Part shown: one piece after another, positions 22,667-29,730 of the stretch
How positions within the stretch are numbered: the stretch's first letter is position 1
Layout: each line of letters starts with the position of its first letter
The notes under the pieces: model-generated
Told to the model about the DNA's origin: nothing
Seen by the model: only the letters and a program-made list of their open reading frames with translations
The model's database searches: none
Source of the DNA: an uncultured bacterium
Lineage (GTDB): Bacteria > Bacillota > Clostridia > Oscillospirales > Oscillospiraceae
DNA length: 52,950 nt
Direction of reading: 5' to 3'
Assembly: GCA_947383145.1 (NCBI GenBank)
Contig: CANDCH010000014.1
Span: forward strand, 1-52,950
Position numbers and translations under genes: made by a program

Positions 22667-23716
22667 TCAATCCCCATTCCCGTCGCCCGCGGCAGAACGG
22701 GCGGGGAGGCGCATGTGGTCCACGTTTTCCGTGATATCCTCGATGATGGCGGAGCGCCTGAACTCCACCGCCTGACGGATGGCGTTCTGGATGGCCCGGC
22801 CGTTGGAGGAGCCGTGGGCCTTGATCACCGGCTTGGAGATGCCAAGCAGCGCCGTCCCCCCCACCTCGTTGGAGTCCAGCAGCTTCTTGAAGTCCCGGAT
22901 GCCGTCCTTCACCAGCAGGGCCGCCAGCTTGCTGACCAGGTTCCGGGTGAACATATTTTTCATCTGGCGGCTCATGAACAGCCCCGTGCCCTCCACCGCC
23001 TTGAGGAAGATGTTGCCGGAATAGCCGTCGGCCACAATCACGTCCACGGCCCCCTCCACCGCCTCCCGGGCCTCCACGTTGCCCACGAAGTTGATGCGGC
23101 CCTCCTCCTTGGCCCTTTGCAGCAGCTGGTACGCCTCCCGCTGGAGGTCCGTCCCCTTGGACGGCTCCGTGCCGATGTTCAGCAGTCCCACCTTGGGCTC
23201 CGGGCGGCCCAGCACCCGCTCCGCGTAATAGCTGCCCATGAAGGCGAACTGGAGCAGAAACTCCGGCGTGCCCTCGGCGGTGGCCCCGCAGTCGATGAGC
23301 ACCGAGCCGCCCCCCCCGGTGGGCACCACCGGGGCCATGGCCGCCCGGCGGATGCCGCGGATGCGCTTCACCAGCAGGGTGGCCCCGGACAGCAGCGCCC
23401 CGGTGGACCCGGCGGACACAAAGGCGTCCCCCTCCCCGTTCTTCAGCAGGTTCAGCCCCACCGTCAGCGAGGAGTCCTTTTTCTCCTTGAACGCCGTGGC
23501 GGGGTTGTCGCACATCTCCACCACCTGGTCGGCGTGGGTGATGGACAGGCCCCGGGGCAGCTCCGCCACCCCCTCCTGGTGGAGGGCCTCCAGGACGGCC
23601 TCCCCCCGGCCCACCAGGACCACCTCCACGCCGTACTCCCTGATCGCCTGTAAAGCGCCCTGCACAGGCGCCTGGGGGGCGTTGTCCCCTCCCATGGCGT
23701 CCACAATGATGCGCAT
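22667..23716 (-). CDS. plsX: Phosphate acyltransferase PlsX
   Basis: A 349-residue protein. It begins MRIIVDAMGGDNAP, the PlsX signature, and has SAGSTGALLSGA (~95-106) and VADGYSGNIFLKAVEG. PlsX converts acyl-ACP and phosphate to acyl-phosphate, the donor for glycerol-phosphate acylation in Gram-positives; PlsC at 12.4 kb performs the next acylation. ATG 23716 is chosen, as AAGGAGG precedes it by 8 bases; an in-frame start at 23734 would overlap trmFO. It follows trmFO by 14 bp and precedes acpP. Confidence 0.95.
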   Translation of the reverse strand: MRIIVDAMGGDNAPQAPVQGALQAIREYGVEVVLVGRGEAVLEALHQEGVAELPRGLSITHADQVVEMCDNPATAFKEKKDSSLTVGLNLLKNGEGDAFVSAGSTGALLSGATLLVKRIRGIRRAAMAPVVPTGGGGSVLIDCGATAEGTPEFLLQFAFMGSYYAERVLGRPEPKVGLLNIGTEPSKGTDLQREAYQLLQRAKEEGRINFVGNVEAREAVEGAVDVIVADGYSGNIFLKAVEGTGLFMSRQMKNMFTRNLVSKLAALLVKDGIRDFKKLLDSNEVGGTALLGISKPVIKAHGSSNGRAIQNAIRQAVEFRRSAIIEDITENVDHMRLPARSAAGDGNGD

Positions 23717-23730
23717 TTTGCCGGCCTCCT

Positions 23731-25032
23731 TCATAATCTCTCTTTCAGCGCCTCCACAAGGTCCAGCGACCGCGTGGACAGCTGCGCGTTTTTGTTCCGC
23801 TTCCCCTTCACCCGGTGGTCCAGGGGCGGCATGATGCCGAAGTTGATGTTCATGGGCTGAAAATCGGCCACGCTCTCATTGCTGACGTAGGCCGCCAGCG
23901 CCCCGACGGCGGTCTCCCGGGGGAAGTCCAGCGGCGGCTGTCCAAGCAGCCGCCGGGCCAGCTCCACCCCCGCCAGAAAGCCGGAGGCGGTGGACTCCAC
24001 ATAGCCCTCCACCCCGGTGATCTGCCCGGCGAAGACAATCCGCCCGTTCCCCCGCACCCGGTAATAGCGGTCCAGCAGCCGGGGCGAGTTCAGATAGGTA
24101 TTGCGGTGCATCACCCCATAGCGCACATACTCCGCGTTTTTCAGCGCCGGGATCATGGAAAACACCCGCTTCTGCTCCCCCCACTTCAAATGGGTCTGGA
24201 AGCCCACCAGATTGTACAGCGTGCCCTGGGCGTTGTCCCGGCGCAGCTGCGCCACGGCGTAGGGCTCCCGCCCCGTTTTCGGGTCGGGCAGGCCCTTTGG
24301 CTTCAGCGGGCCGAAGGCCAGGGTCTGCACCCCCCGCCGGGCCATCACCTCCACCGGCATACAGCCCTCGAACACGTTTTTGTCCTCAAAGCCGTGGACC
24401 TCCGCCTCCTGGGCGGCGCACAGCTCCCGCCAGAAGGCCAGATACTCCTCCTCGGACAGGGCGCAGTTGATATAGTCCGCCGTTCCCCGGCCGTAGCGGG
24501 AGGCGAACCAGGCGCGGTCCATGTCGATGCTCTCAAAGGTGACGATGGGGGCCGCCGCGTCGAAGAAGTTCAGATAGCTGTGTTCGGGAAACAGCCCCGC
24601 GATGGCCTGGAACAGGGCGTCCGAGGTCAGGGGGCCGGAGGCGATCACCACCTCCCCGTCCGGGATGGCGGTCACCTCCCCCTCCTTCACCGTGATCTTG
24701 GGGTGGCTCCGAATCGCGTCCGTGACCGCCTGGGAAAAGCCCTCCCGGTCCACGGCCAGGGCGCCCCCCGCCTCCACCCGGGTTTCATCCGCGCAGCGCA
24801 GGATCAGCGAGCCGCACCGGCGCAGCTCCTCCTTGAGCAGGCCCACGGCGTTCTCCAGCTGGTCGGAGCGCAGGGAGTTGGAGCACACCAGCTCGGCGAA
24901 GCCGGGGCTGTGGTGGGCGGGGGTCATTTTATGGGGCTTCATCTCCCGCAGCGTGACGGAAATCCCCCGCCGGACCAGCTGCCAGGCGCACTCGCACCCG
25001 GCCAGACCCGCGCCGATGACGGTTACATCCAT
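23731..25032 (-). CDS. trmFO: Methylenetetrahydrofolate-tRNA-(uracil-5-)-methyltransferase TrmFO
   Basis: A 433-residue flavoprotein. The N-terminal FAD motif is VTVIGAGLAGCECAW, followed by the family's HHSPGFAELVCSNSLRSD (~44-61). The C-terminal half has FAGQITGVEGYVESTASG and AAYVSNESVADFQPMNINFG, both strongly conserved in TrmFO. It methylates U54 of tRNA using CH2-THF and FADH2. The start at 25032 gives M-D-V-T-V-I-G; another ATG lies two codons upstream with the same AAAGGAC box. It follows topA after a gap that holds a parS-like palindrome and an XRE fragment. Confidence 0.95.
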   Translation of the reverse strand: MDVTVIGAGLAGCECAWQLVRRGISVTLREMKPHKMTPAHHSPGFAELVCSNSLRSDQLENAVGLLKEELRRCGSLILRCADETRVEAGGALAVDREGFSQAVTDAIRSHPKITVKEGEVTAIPDGEVVIASGPLTSDALFQAIAGLFPEHSYLNFFDAAAPIVTFESIDMDRAWFASRYGRGTADYINCALSEEEYLAFWRELCAAQEAEVHGFEDKNVFEGCMPVEVMARRGVQTLAFGPLKPKGLPDPKTGREPYAVAQLRRDNAQGTLYNLVGFQTHLKWGEQKRVFSMIPALKNAEYVRYGVMHRNTYLNSPRLLDRYYRVRGNGRIVFAGQITGVEGYVESTASGFLAGVELARRLLGQPPLDFPRETAVGALAAYVSNESVADFQPMNINFGIMPPLDHRVKGKRNKNAQLSTRSLDLVEALKERL

Positions 25033-25050
25033 GGGCATCGTCCTTTTTTC

Positions 25051-25066
25051 TGTTTCACATGAAACA
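25051..25066. other. parS-like 16-bp palindrome
   Basis: TGTTTCACATGAAACA differs at one position (A for G at base 9) from the TGTTTCACGTGAAACA parS site bound by ParB/Spo0J in Firmicutes. It is intergenic, 18 bp upstream of the trmFO start. It could nucleate ParB, or be a chance or repressor-type palindrome. Confidence 0.5.
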
Positions 25067-25072
25067 TTCGTT

Positions 25073-25189
25073 CTATTTTTGGGAGCCGTCAGACCGGCCA
25101 ACCAGGTAGTCTGGCGAAACATCAAAGAAGTCGGCCAAAGCAATCAAATTATCCAACGTTGGTTTCCGCCCGCCACTTTCATGGAGCTG
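25073..25189 (-). pseudogene. C-terminal fragment of an XRE-family HTH regulator
   Basis: On the minus strand, just after the topA stop, a frame reads ESGGRKPTLDNLIALADFFD then VSPDYLVGRSD and stops at TAG (25073-25075). This is the last part of an XRE HTH (third helix onward), matching the pattern W-E-x-G-x-x-x-P-x-x-x-x-L-x-x-L-A-D-x-F seen in the intact XRE genes at 5.2 and 6.2 kb. The first ~30 residues and any start codon are missing, since the frame upstream is the Lys/Ala-coding tail of topA read out of phase. It is less GC-rich than topA. It is therefore a relic of a gene lost from this spot, or captured by topA's 3' end. Confidence 0.7.
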
Positions 25190-25199
25190 TCCCGCTGAA

Positions 25200-27533
25200 C
25201 TACTCCGCCGCCTTTTTGGTAGTTTTTTTGGCCGTTGTGGTCTTTTTCCCCGTGGTTTTTTTTGCGGCGGGCTTTTTCGCCGCCGTGGTCTTAGCGGAGG
25301 AGGCGGTTTTTTTCGCAGCAGTCTTTTTCCCGGCGGTTTTCTTGGCGGCGGGCTTCTGCTCGGCGCTCTCCCCCTCCACACCTTCCTCCGTCTTTTTCTT
25401 GTACCCGCCCCGTTTGTCCTCGGGCAGGAAGTTGGAGCACTCCGGATTGATGCAGAAGGGCCGCTTGAACCCCCGGCCGGACAGCTTGAACATGGTCTGG
25501 CCGCACACCGGGCAGTTGTCCTTCACCGGCACGTCCCAGGTCATGAACTCGCAGCGCTTCTCCTCCACCTTGCTGTTCAGGTATTCGCAGCAGTAGTAGG
25601 TGTACTGCTTGTTGGTCTTTTTGCTCACGCCGGTGCGCTTCACCAGCCTGCCCCCGCACCTGGGGCACTTCCCGGGCATCTCCACCACCAGCGGCTTGGT
25701 AAACGTGCACTCCGGCCAGCCGGGGCAGGCCAAAAACCGTCCGAACCGGCCAAGCTTCACCACCATCTTCCGGCCGCACAGGTCGCATACCTCCTCCGAC
25801 TCCTCGTCGGGCACCTTGATGCGCTCGCCGTCCAGCTCGGACTCCGCCTTCTTCAGTTCCGCGTCAAAGCCGCTGTAGAACTCGCCCAGCACCTGCTTCC
25901 ACGCCACCTCGCCGGCCTCCACCTTGTCCAGGCGGCTCTCCATCTGGGCGGTGAAGTCCGCGTCCACGATGTCGGGGAATTTTTCCTTCATCAGCCCGGT
26001 GACCACCTCGCCCAGGGGGGTGGGGCGCAGGTACTTGCCCTCCTTCACCACGTACTGCCGGTCGGTGATGGTGGAGATGGTGGGGGCGTAGGTGGACGGA
26101 CGGCCCACCCCCCGCTCCTCCAGCGCCTTGATGAGGGTGGCCTCGGTGAACCGGGCGGGGGGCTGGGTGAAGTGCTGGCCGGGGGTGAGGCCGTTCAGCT
26201 TCAGCGGCTCCCCCTCCTTCAAATCGGGCAGGGGGGACTGGGGGGCCTCCTCGTCCTCGTCCCGGCTCTCCTCGTACACCGCCGTAAAGCCGCTGAACTT
26301 CACTGCGGAGTGGCTGGCCCGGAAGCGGTAGCCCGCCGACTCCGCCTCGATGGTGACGCTGTCGTACACCGCCCCCGCCATCTGGCAGGCCAGGAAGCGG
26401 CTCCAGATCAGCTTGTACAGCCGGTACTGGTCGGCGGTGAGGCTCTTCTTCAAATCCTCCGGGGTGAGGTTCACGTCGGAGGGGCGGATGGCCTCGTGGG
26501 CGTCCTGGGCGCTGCCCTTGGACTTGAACCGCCGGGTCTTTTCCGGGTAATACTGCCTGCCGTACCGGCTCTCAATGAAGGTTTTGGCCGCCGCCAGCGC
26601 CTCCTCCGACAGGCGCAGGGAGTCGGTGCGCATATAGGTGATGAGGCCCACGGTGCCCACGCCCTCGATGTCCACCCCCTCGTACAGCTGCTGGGCGATG
26701 GACATGGTGCGCTTGGGGATCATGTTCAGCTTCCGGGAGGCCTCCTGCTGGAGGGTGGAGGTGGTAAAGGGAGGGGCGGGGCTGCGGTGCTTATCCTGCC
26801 GCTTCACCCCGGTCACGGCGAAGGGGGCACCCTTCACCGCCTCCGTCACCGCCCGGACCTGCTCCTCGCTTTCCAGCTCCATCCGCTTCTCCCGGCCATA
26901 GAACTCCGCTTTAAAGCCGCCCAGATTGGGGGCCACACGGGCCAGGTCGGCGGTAATGGACCAGTACTCCTGGGGGGTGAAGGCGCGGATCTCCTCCTCC
27001 CGCTCCACCGCGATCCGGGTGGCCACCGACTGCACCCGCCCCGCGGACAGGCCCCGCCGGATCTTTTTCCAAAGCAGGGGGGAGAGCTGGTAGCCCACAA
27101 TGCGGTCCAGCACCCGCCGGGCCTGCTGGGCGTCCACCAGGTCCTGGTCGATGGCGCGGGGGTTGGCGATGGACTCCTTGACCACCTTCTGGGTGATCTC
27201 GTTGAAGGTGACCCGGCAGGTCTTTTCCTTGGGCACCCCCAGCACGCTCTGGAGGTGCCAGGAGATGGCCTCCCCCTCCCGGTCAGGGTCGGTGGCCAGA
27301 TAGACCCTGTCGCTGGCCTTGGCGGACTTGCGCAGATCGCGGATCACGTCCGCCTTGTCCTTGATGTTCAGGTACTCCGGCTCAAAGGTGGCCACGTCCA
27401 CCCCCAGGGTGCTCTTGGGCAGGTCCCGGATGTGCCCCATGGACGCCTTCACCTCAAACTCAGGGCCCAGATACTTTCCAATGGTTTTCGCCTTTGCCGG
27501 CGACTCCACGATGACCAAATTCATCTTTGCCAT
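25200..27533 (-). CDS. topA: DNA topoisomerase I
   Basis: A 777-residue type IA topoisomerase. It opens with a Toprim domain (LVIVESPAKAKTIGKYL, later TDPDREGEAI with the acidic metal ligands). The catalytic tyrosine is in LITYMRTDS (~residue 300). Three C-terminal zinc-finger-like Cys sets follow: CDLCGRK...CPGWPEC, CPRCGGR...C and CPVCGQT...C. The last ~50 residues are a repetitive Lys/Ala/Thr tail (AAKKTAGKKTAAKKTA), likely a nonspecific DNA contact. It relaxes negative supercoils. ATG 27533 is chosen over the in-frame TTG at 27542. It follows dprA by 9 bp. Confidence 0.96.
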   Translation of the reverse strand: MAKMNLVIVESPAKAKTIGKYLGPEFEVKASMGHIRDLPKSTLGVDVATFEPEYLNIKDKADVIRDLRKSAKASDRVYLATDPDREGEAISWHLQSVLGVPKEKTCRVTFNEITQKVVKESIANPRAIDQDLVDAQQARRVLDRIVGYQLSPLLWKKIRRGLSAGRVQSVATRIAVEREEEIRAFTPQEYWSITADLARVAPNLGGFKAEFYGREKRMELESEEQVRAVTEAVKGAPFAVTGVKRQDKHRSPAPPFTTSTLQQEASRKLNMIPKRTMSIAQQLYEGVDIEGVGTVGLITYMRTDSLRLSEEALAAAKTFIESRYGRQYYPEKTRRFKSKGSAQDAHEAIRPSDVNLTPEDLKKSLTADQYRLYKLIWSRFLACQMAGAVYDSVTIEAESAGYRFRASHSAVKFSGFTAVYEESRDEDEEAPQSPLPDLKEGEPLKLNGLTPGQHFTQPPARFTEATLIKALEERGVGRPSTYAPTISTITDRQYVVKEGKYLRPTPLGEVVTGLMKEKFPDIVDADFTAQMESRLDKVEAGEVAWKQVLGEFYSGFDAELKKAESELDGERIKVPDEESEEVCDLCGRKMVVKLGRFGRFLACPGWPECTFTKPLVVEMPGKCPRCGGRLVKRTGVSKKTNKQYTYYCCEYLNSKVEEKRCEFMTWDVPVKDNCPVCGQTMFKLSGRGFKRPFCINPECSNFLPEDKRGGYKKKTEEGVEGESAEQKPAAKKTAGKKTAAKKTASSAKTTAAKKPAAKKTTGKKTTTAKKTTKKAAE

Positions 27534-27542
27534 GCTATTCAA

Positions 27543-28787
27543 CTACTCCATTTTCAATTTGACGGCGGCCTGAAACCGCTTGCCGCTTTCCTCCGACACA
27601 TAGCCCTGGATTTGCAGCAGGGTCATGGCGGACAGCACCCGCCGGGCGGGAATCTGGGTCTGCTCCACCAGGTCGTCCGCTCTGGCCGCGCCCCCGTCCA
27701 GCGCCAGCAGCAGCTCCCGCTGGTCGTCGGTCAGCTTATCCTTGCAGTCCCGCCAGCGCAGCGACGGCAGGCCGTCCCGCTCCGTCCTTTGGGGCGGCTC
27801 CTTTGTCCTGCGGGGCTCCCGCGGCGGCGGAACCACGGCGGTCCCCTCCAGGCGCTGGGCCTCCGCCTCCGGGGAGCCGAAGGACCCGCCGCCCAGCCGC
27901 AGGCGCCCCGGAAAGCGGTCGATGAGCTCCACCAGCACGTCGTCCGCCTCCATCACCAGCTTGGCCTCTCCTCTTTGGATCAGCCGGTTGGTGCCCTCGC
28001 TCTGGGGCGCGTCCACCGGCCCCGGTACGGCGAACACCTCCCGGTCCTGCTCCAGGGCGTGGCCCACCGTGGACAGCGTGCCGCCATAGCGGCCGCTCTC
28101 CACCGCCACCACCCCCACCGACAGGCCGCTGATGACGCGGTTTCGAACGGGAAAGTTGGCTCCCCGGGGCTCGGTCCCCGGCGGATATTCCGAAATGAGG
28201 GCGCCCGCCGCGGCCACGTCCTCATACAGCTCCCGGTGAATTTTGGGATAGACCACGTCGATGCCGCCGCCCAGCACGGACACCACCGGCCCGCCCGCCT
28301 TCAGCGCGCCCCGCACCGCCGCCCCGTCGATCCCCTGGGCGATGCCGCTGACAATGACCGCCCCGCTCCGGCTCAGCCCCGCCGACAGCCTGGACGCCGC
28401 CCGGACGCCGTAGGGCGTGGCCGTCCTGGTGCCCACGACAGCCACCGCCGCCTCCTCGTCAAAGGCGATGTCCCTGCCCTTCCAGTACAGCACCATGGGC
28501 GGCTGGGCGATGGCCCGCAGCCGCTCCGGGTAAGCCGCATCCTGGAGGGTGAGCAGGCGGATGCCCAGCCGTTCGCAGTCCCCCAGCACCCGGTCCGCCC
28601 GGTCCAGCGATTTGTCCATCAGCGAACGCACCGTATCCGCCGCAAGCCCGCCCAGAAGAGCATATGCCTCCTCCCCGGCAAAAAACACCTGCTCCGGCGT
28701 GCCGAAATGGTTCAGCACCCGCACGGCCTCCTGGCCCGCCAGCCCCCTGCGCTGGGTCAGCCAGATCCAGTGCTTCAAATTGGACAT
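27543..28787 (-). CDS. dprA: DNA-processing protein DprA
   Basis: A 414-residue protein. An N-terminal SAM-like helical part (~1-80) precedes the Rossmann core: AVAVVGTRTATPYGVRAA (~115-132), VSGIAQGIDGAAVRGAL, SVLGGGIDVVYP, then FPVRNRVISGLSVGVVAVES. A C-terminal winged-helix (~350-410) completes the full-length architecture. DprA loads RecA on incoming single-stranded DNA during transformation and is present in many Clostridia with no known competence. ATG 28787 follows GGGGGAGG and overlaps the methyltransferase gene by 13 bp. Confidence 0.94.
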   Translation of the reverse strand: MSNLKHWIWLTQRRGLAGQEAVRVLNHFGTPEQVFFAGEEAYALLGGLAADTVRSLMDKSLDRADRVLGDCERLGIRLLTLQDAAYPERLRAIAQPPMVLYWKGRDIAFDEEAAVAVVGTRTATPYGVRAASRLSAGLSRSGAVIVSGIAQGIDGAAVRGALKAGGPVVSVLGGGIDVVYPKIHRELYEDVAAAGALISEYPPGTEPRGANFPVRNRVISGLSVGVVAVESGRYGGTLSTVGHALEQDREVFAVPGPVDAPQSEGTNRLIQRGEAKLVMEADDVLVELIDRFPGRLRLGGGSFGSPEAEAQRLEGTAVVPPPREPRRTKEPPQRTERDGLPSLRWRDCKDKLTDDQRELLLALDGGAARADDLVEQTQIPARRVLSAMTLLQIQGYVSEESGKRFQAAVKLKME

Positions 28788-29575
28788 GTCCAGCCTCCCC
28801 CCAGCCTTTCGTCGTTCCGGGCCATCTCCCACAGCACCACCGCCGCCGCTGCCGCCGCGTTCAGCGATTCGCACCGCGCCCGCATGGGAATTTTGACGGT
28901 CTCCCGGCACAGCTCCAGCGCCCGCCGGGACACTCCCCGGCCCTCGCTGCCCACCACCACCGCCGCCCGGTCCAGCCGGAGGTCCCGCACGTCGGCGGTG
29001 TCCTCCCGCAGGGCGGCGGCGTACAGCGGCACCCCGGCCCGGGCCAGCCGCTCCGCCGCCTGATCTATCGTGCCCTCGTACGCGGGCAGGCGGAACGCCG
29101 CCCCCATGGTGGCCCGCACCGTCTTCGGGCCCCAGGGGTCCGCGCAGCCGCCGCATAAAATCAGCCCGTCCGCCCCAAAGGCGTCCGCCGTGCGCCACAC
29201 CGTCCCCACGTTGCCGGGGTCCTGCACCCCGTCCAGCACCAGCCAGCGCCCGCCCTCCAGCCGCTCCGGCAGGGCCAGCCCCCGCCCCCGGCACAGAAAA
29301 ATCACGCCCTGAGGGCTCTCCGTGTCCGCCATGAACGCCAGCAGGCCGTCCGGCACCTCCACCGTCCGCACCCCGGGCGGCAGCTCCGGCAGGGCGAACC
29401 CCTCGGCGCAGACCACCGTCTCCAGCTCCGCGCCCCAGCGCAGGGCCTCCGCCAGCAGCTTGGGCCCCTCGGCGGCGAAAACTCCCTCCTCACGGCGGCA
29501 GGACCGGCGGCTGTTCAGCCTCCGCACCCGGACCGAAAGAGGGTTGGTCCGGCTGGTGATGCGCTCCCGTTCCAT
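28775..29575 (-). CDS. SpoU/TrmH-family RNA 2'-O-ribose methyltransferase
   Basis: A 266-residue protein. Residues ~10-100 are a SpoU substrate-binding-like N-terminal part (VFAAEGPKLLAEAL). The SPOUT knot motifs follow: LDGVQDPGNVGTVWRTADAF (motif 1 with the catalytic Arg), VGSEGRGVSRRALELC (motif 2) and IPMRARCESLNAAAAAAVVL (motif 3). It methylates a ribose in rRNA or tRNA using SAM; the target is not clear, and RlmB or TsnR-type are both possible. ATG 29575 follows GGGGAGG. It is first in a spoU-dprA-topA operon. Confidence 0.92.
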   Translation of the reverse strand: MERERITSRTNPLSVRVRRLNSRRSCRREEGVFAAEGPKLLAEALRWGAELETVVCAEGFALPELPPGVRTVEVPDGLLAFMADTESPQGVIFLCRGRGLALPERLEGGRWLVLDGVQDPGNVGTVWRTADAFGADGLILCGGCADPWGPKTVRATMGAAFRLPAYEGTIDQAAERLARAGVPLYAAALREDTADVRDLRLDRAAVVVGSEGRGVSRRALELCRETVKIPMRARCESLNAAAAAAVVLWEMARNDERLGGGWTCPI

Positions 29576-29662
29576 GCCGCCGCCTCCCCGCGTCCAGATG
29601 ATATGTCTTTTTATTATAGCCGCTCCGCCGCCGTTTTTCAAGGGATTTATTCCCAATTTCGG

Positions 29663-29692
29663 AAAAAACCCCGGACGCCGCAGCGTCCGGGG
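29663..29692 (-). terminator. Terminator of the surface-protein gene
   Basis: A 10-bp stem CCCCGGACGC/GCGTCCGGGG (29669-29678 with 29683-29692) with a CGCA loop. On the minus strand six T follow (29663-29668). It lies 38 bp after the stop at 29731. Confidence 0.92.
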
Positions 29693-29730
29693 CCTTTTTG
29701 CAGGGAATTCGGCGGTCTCCGCGCGGCGGC

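Noticed and set aside
26172-29063. 963-codon open frame on the plus strand
   Set aside because: Antisense to topA, dprA and the SpoU gene, with composition bias and no recognisable motif.
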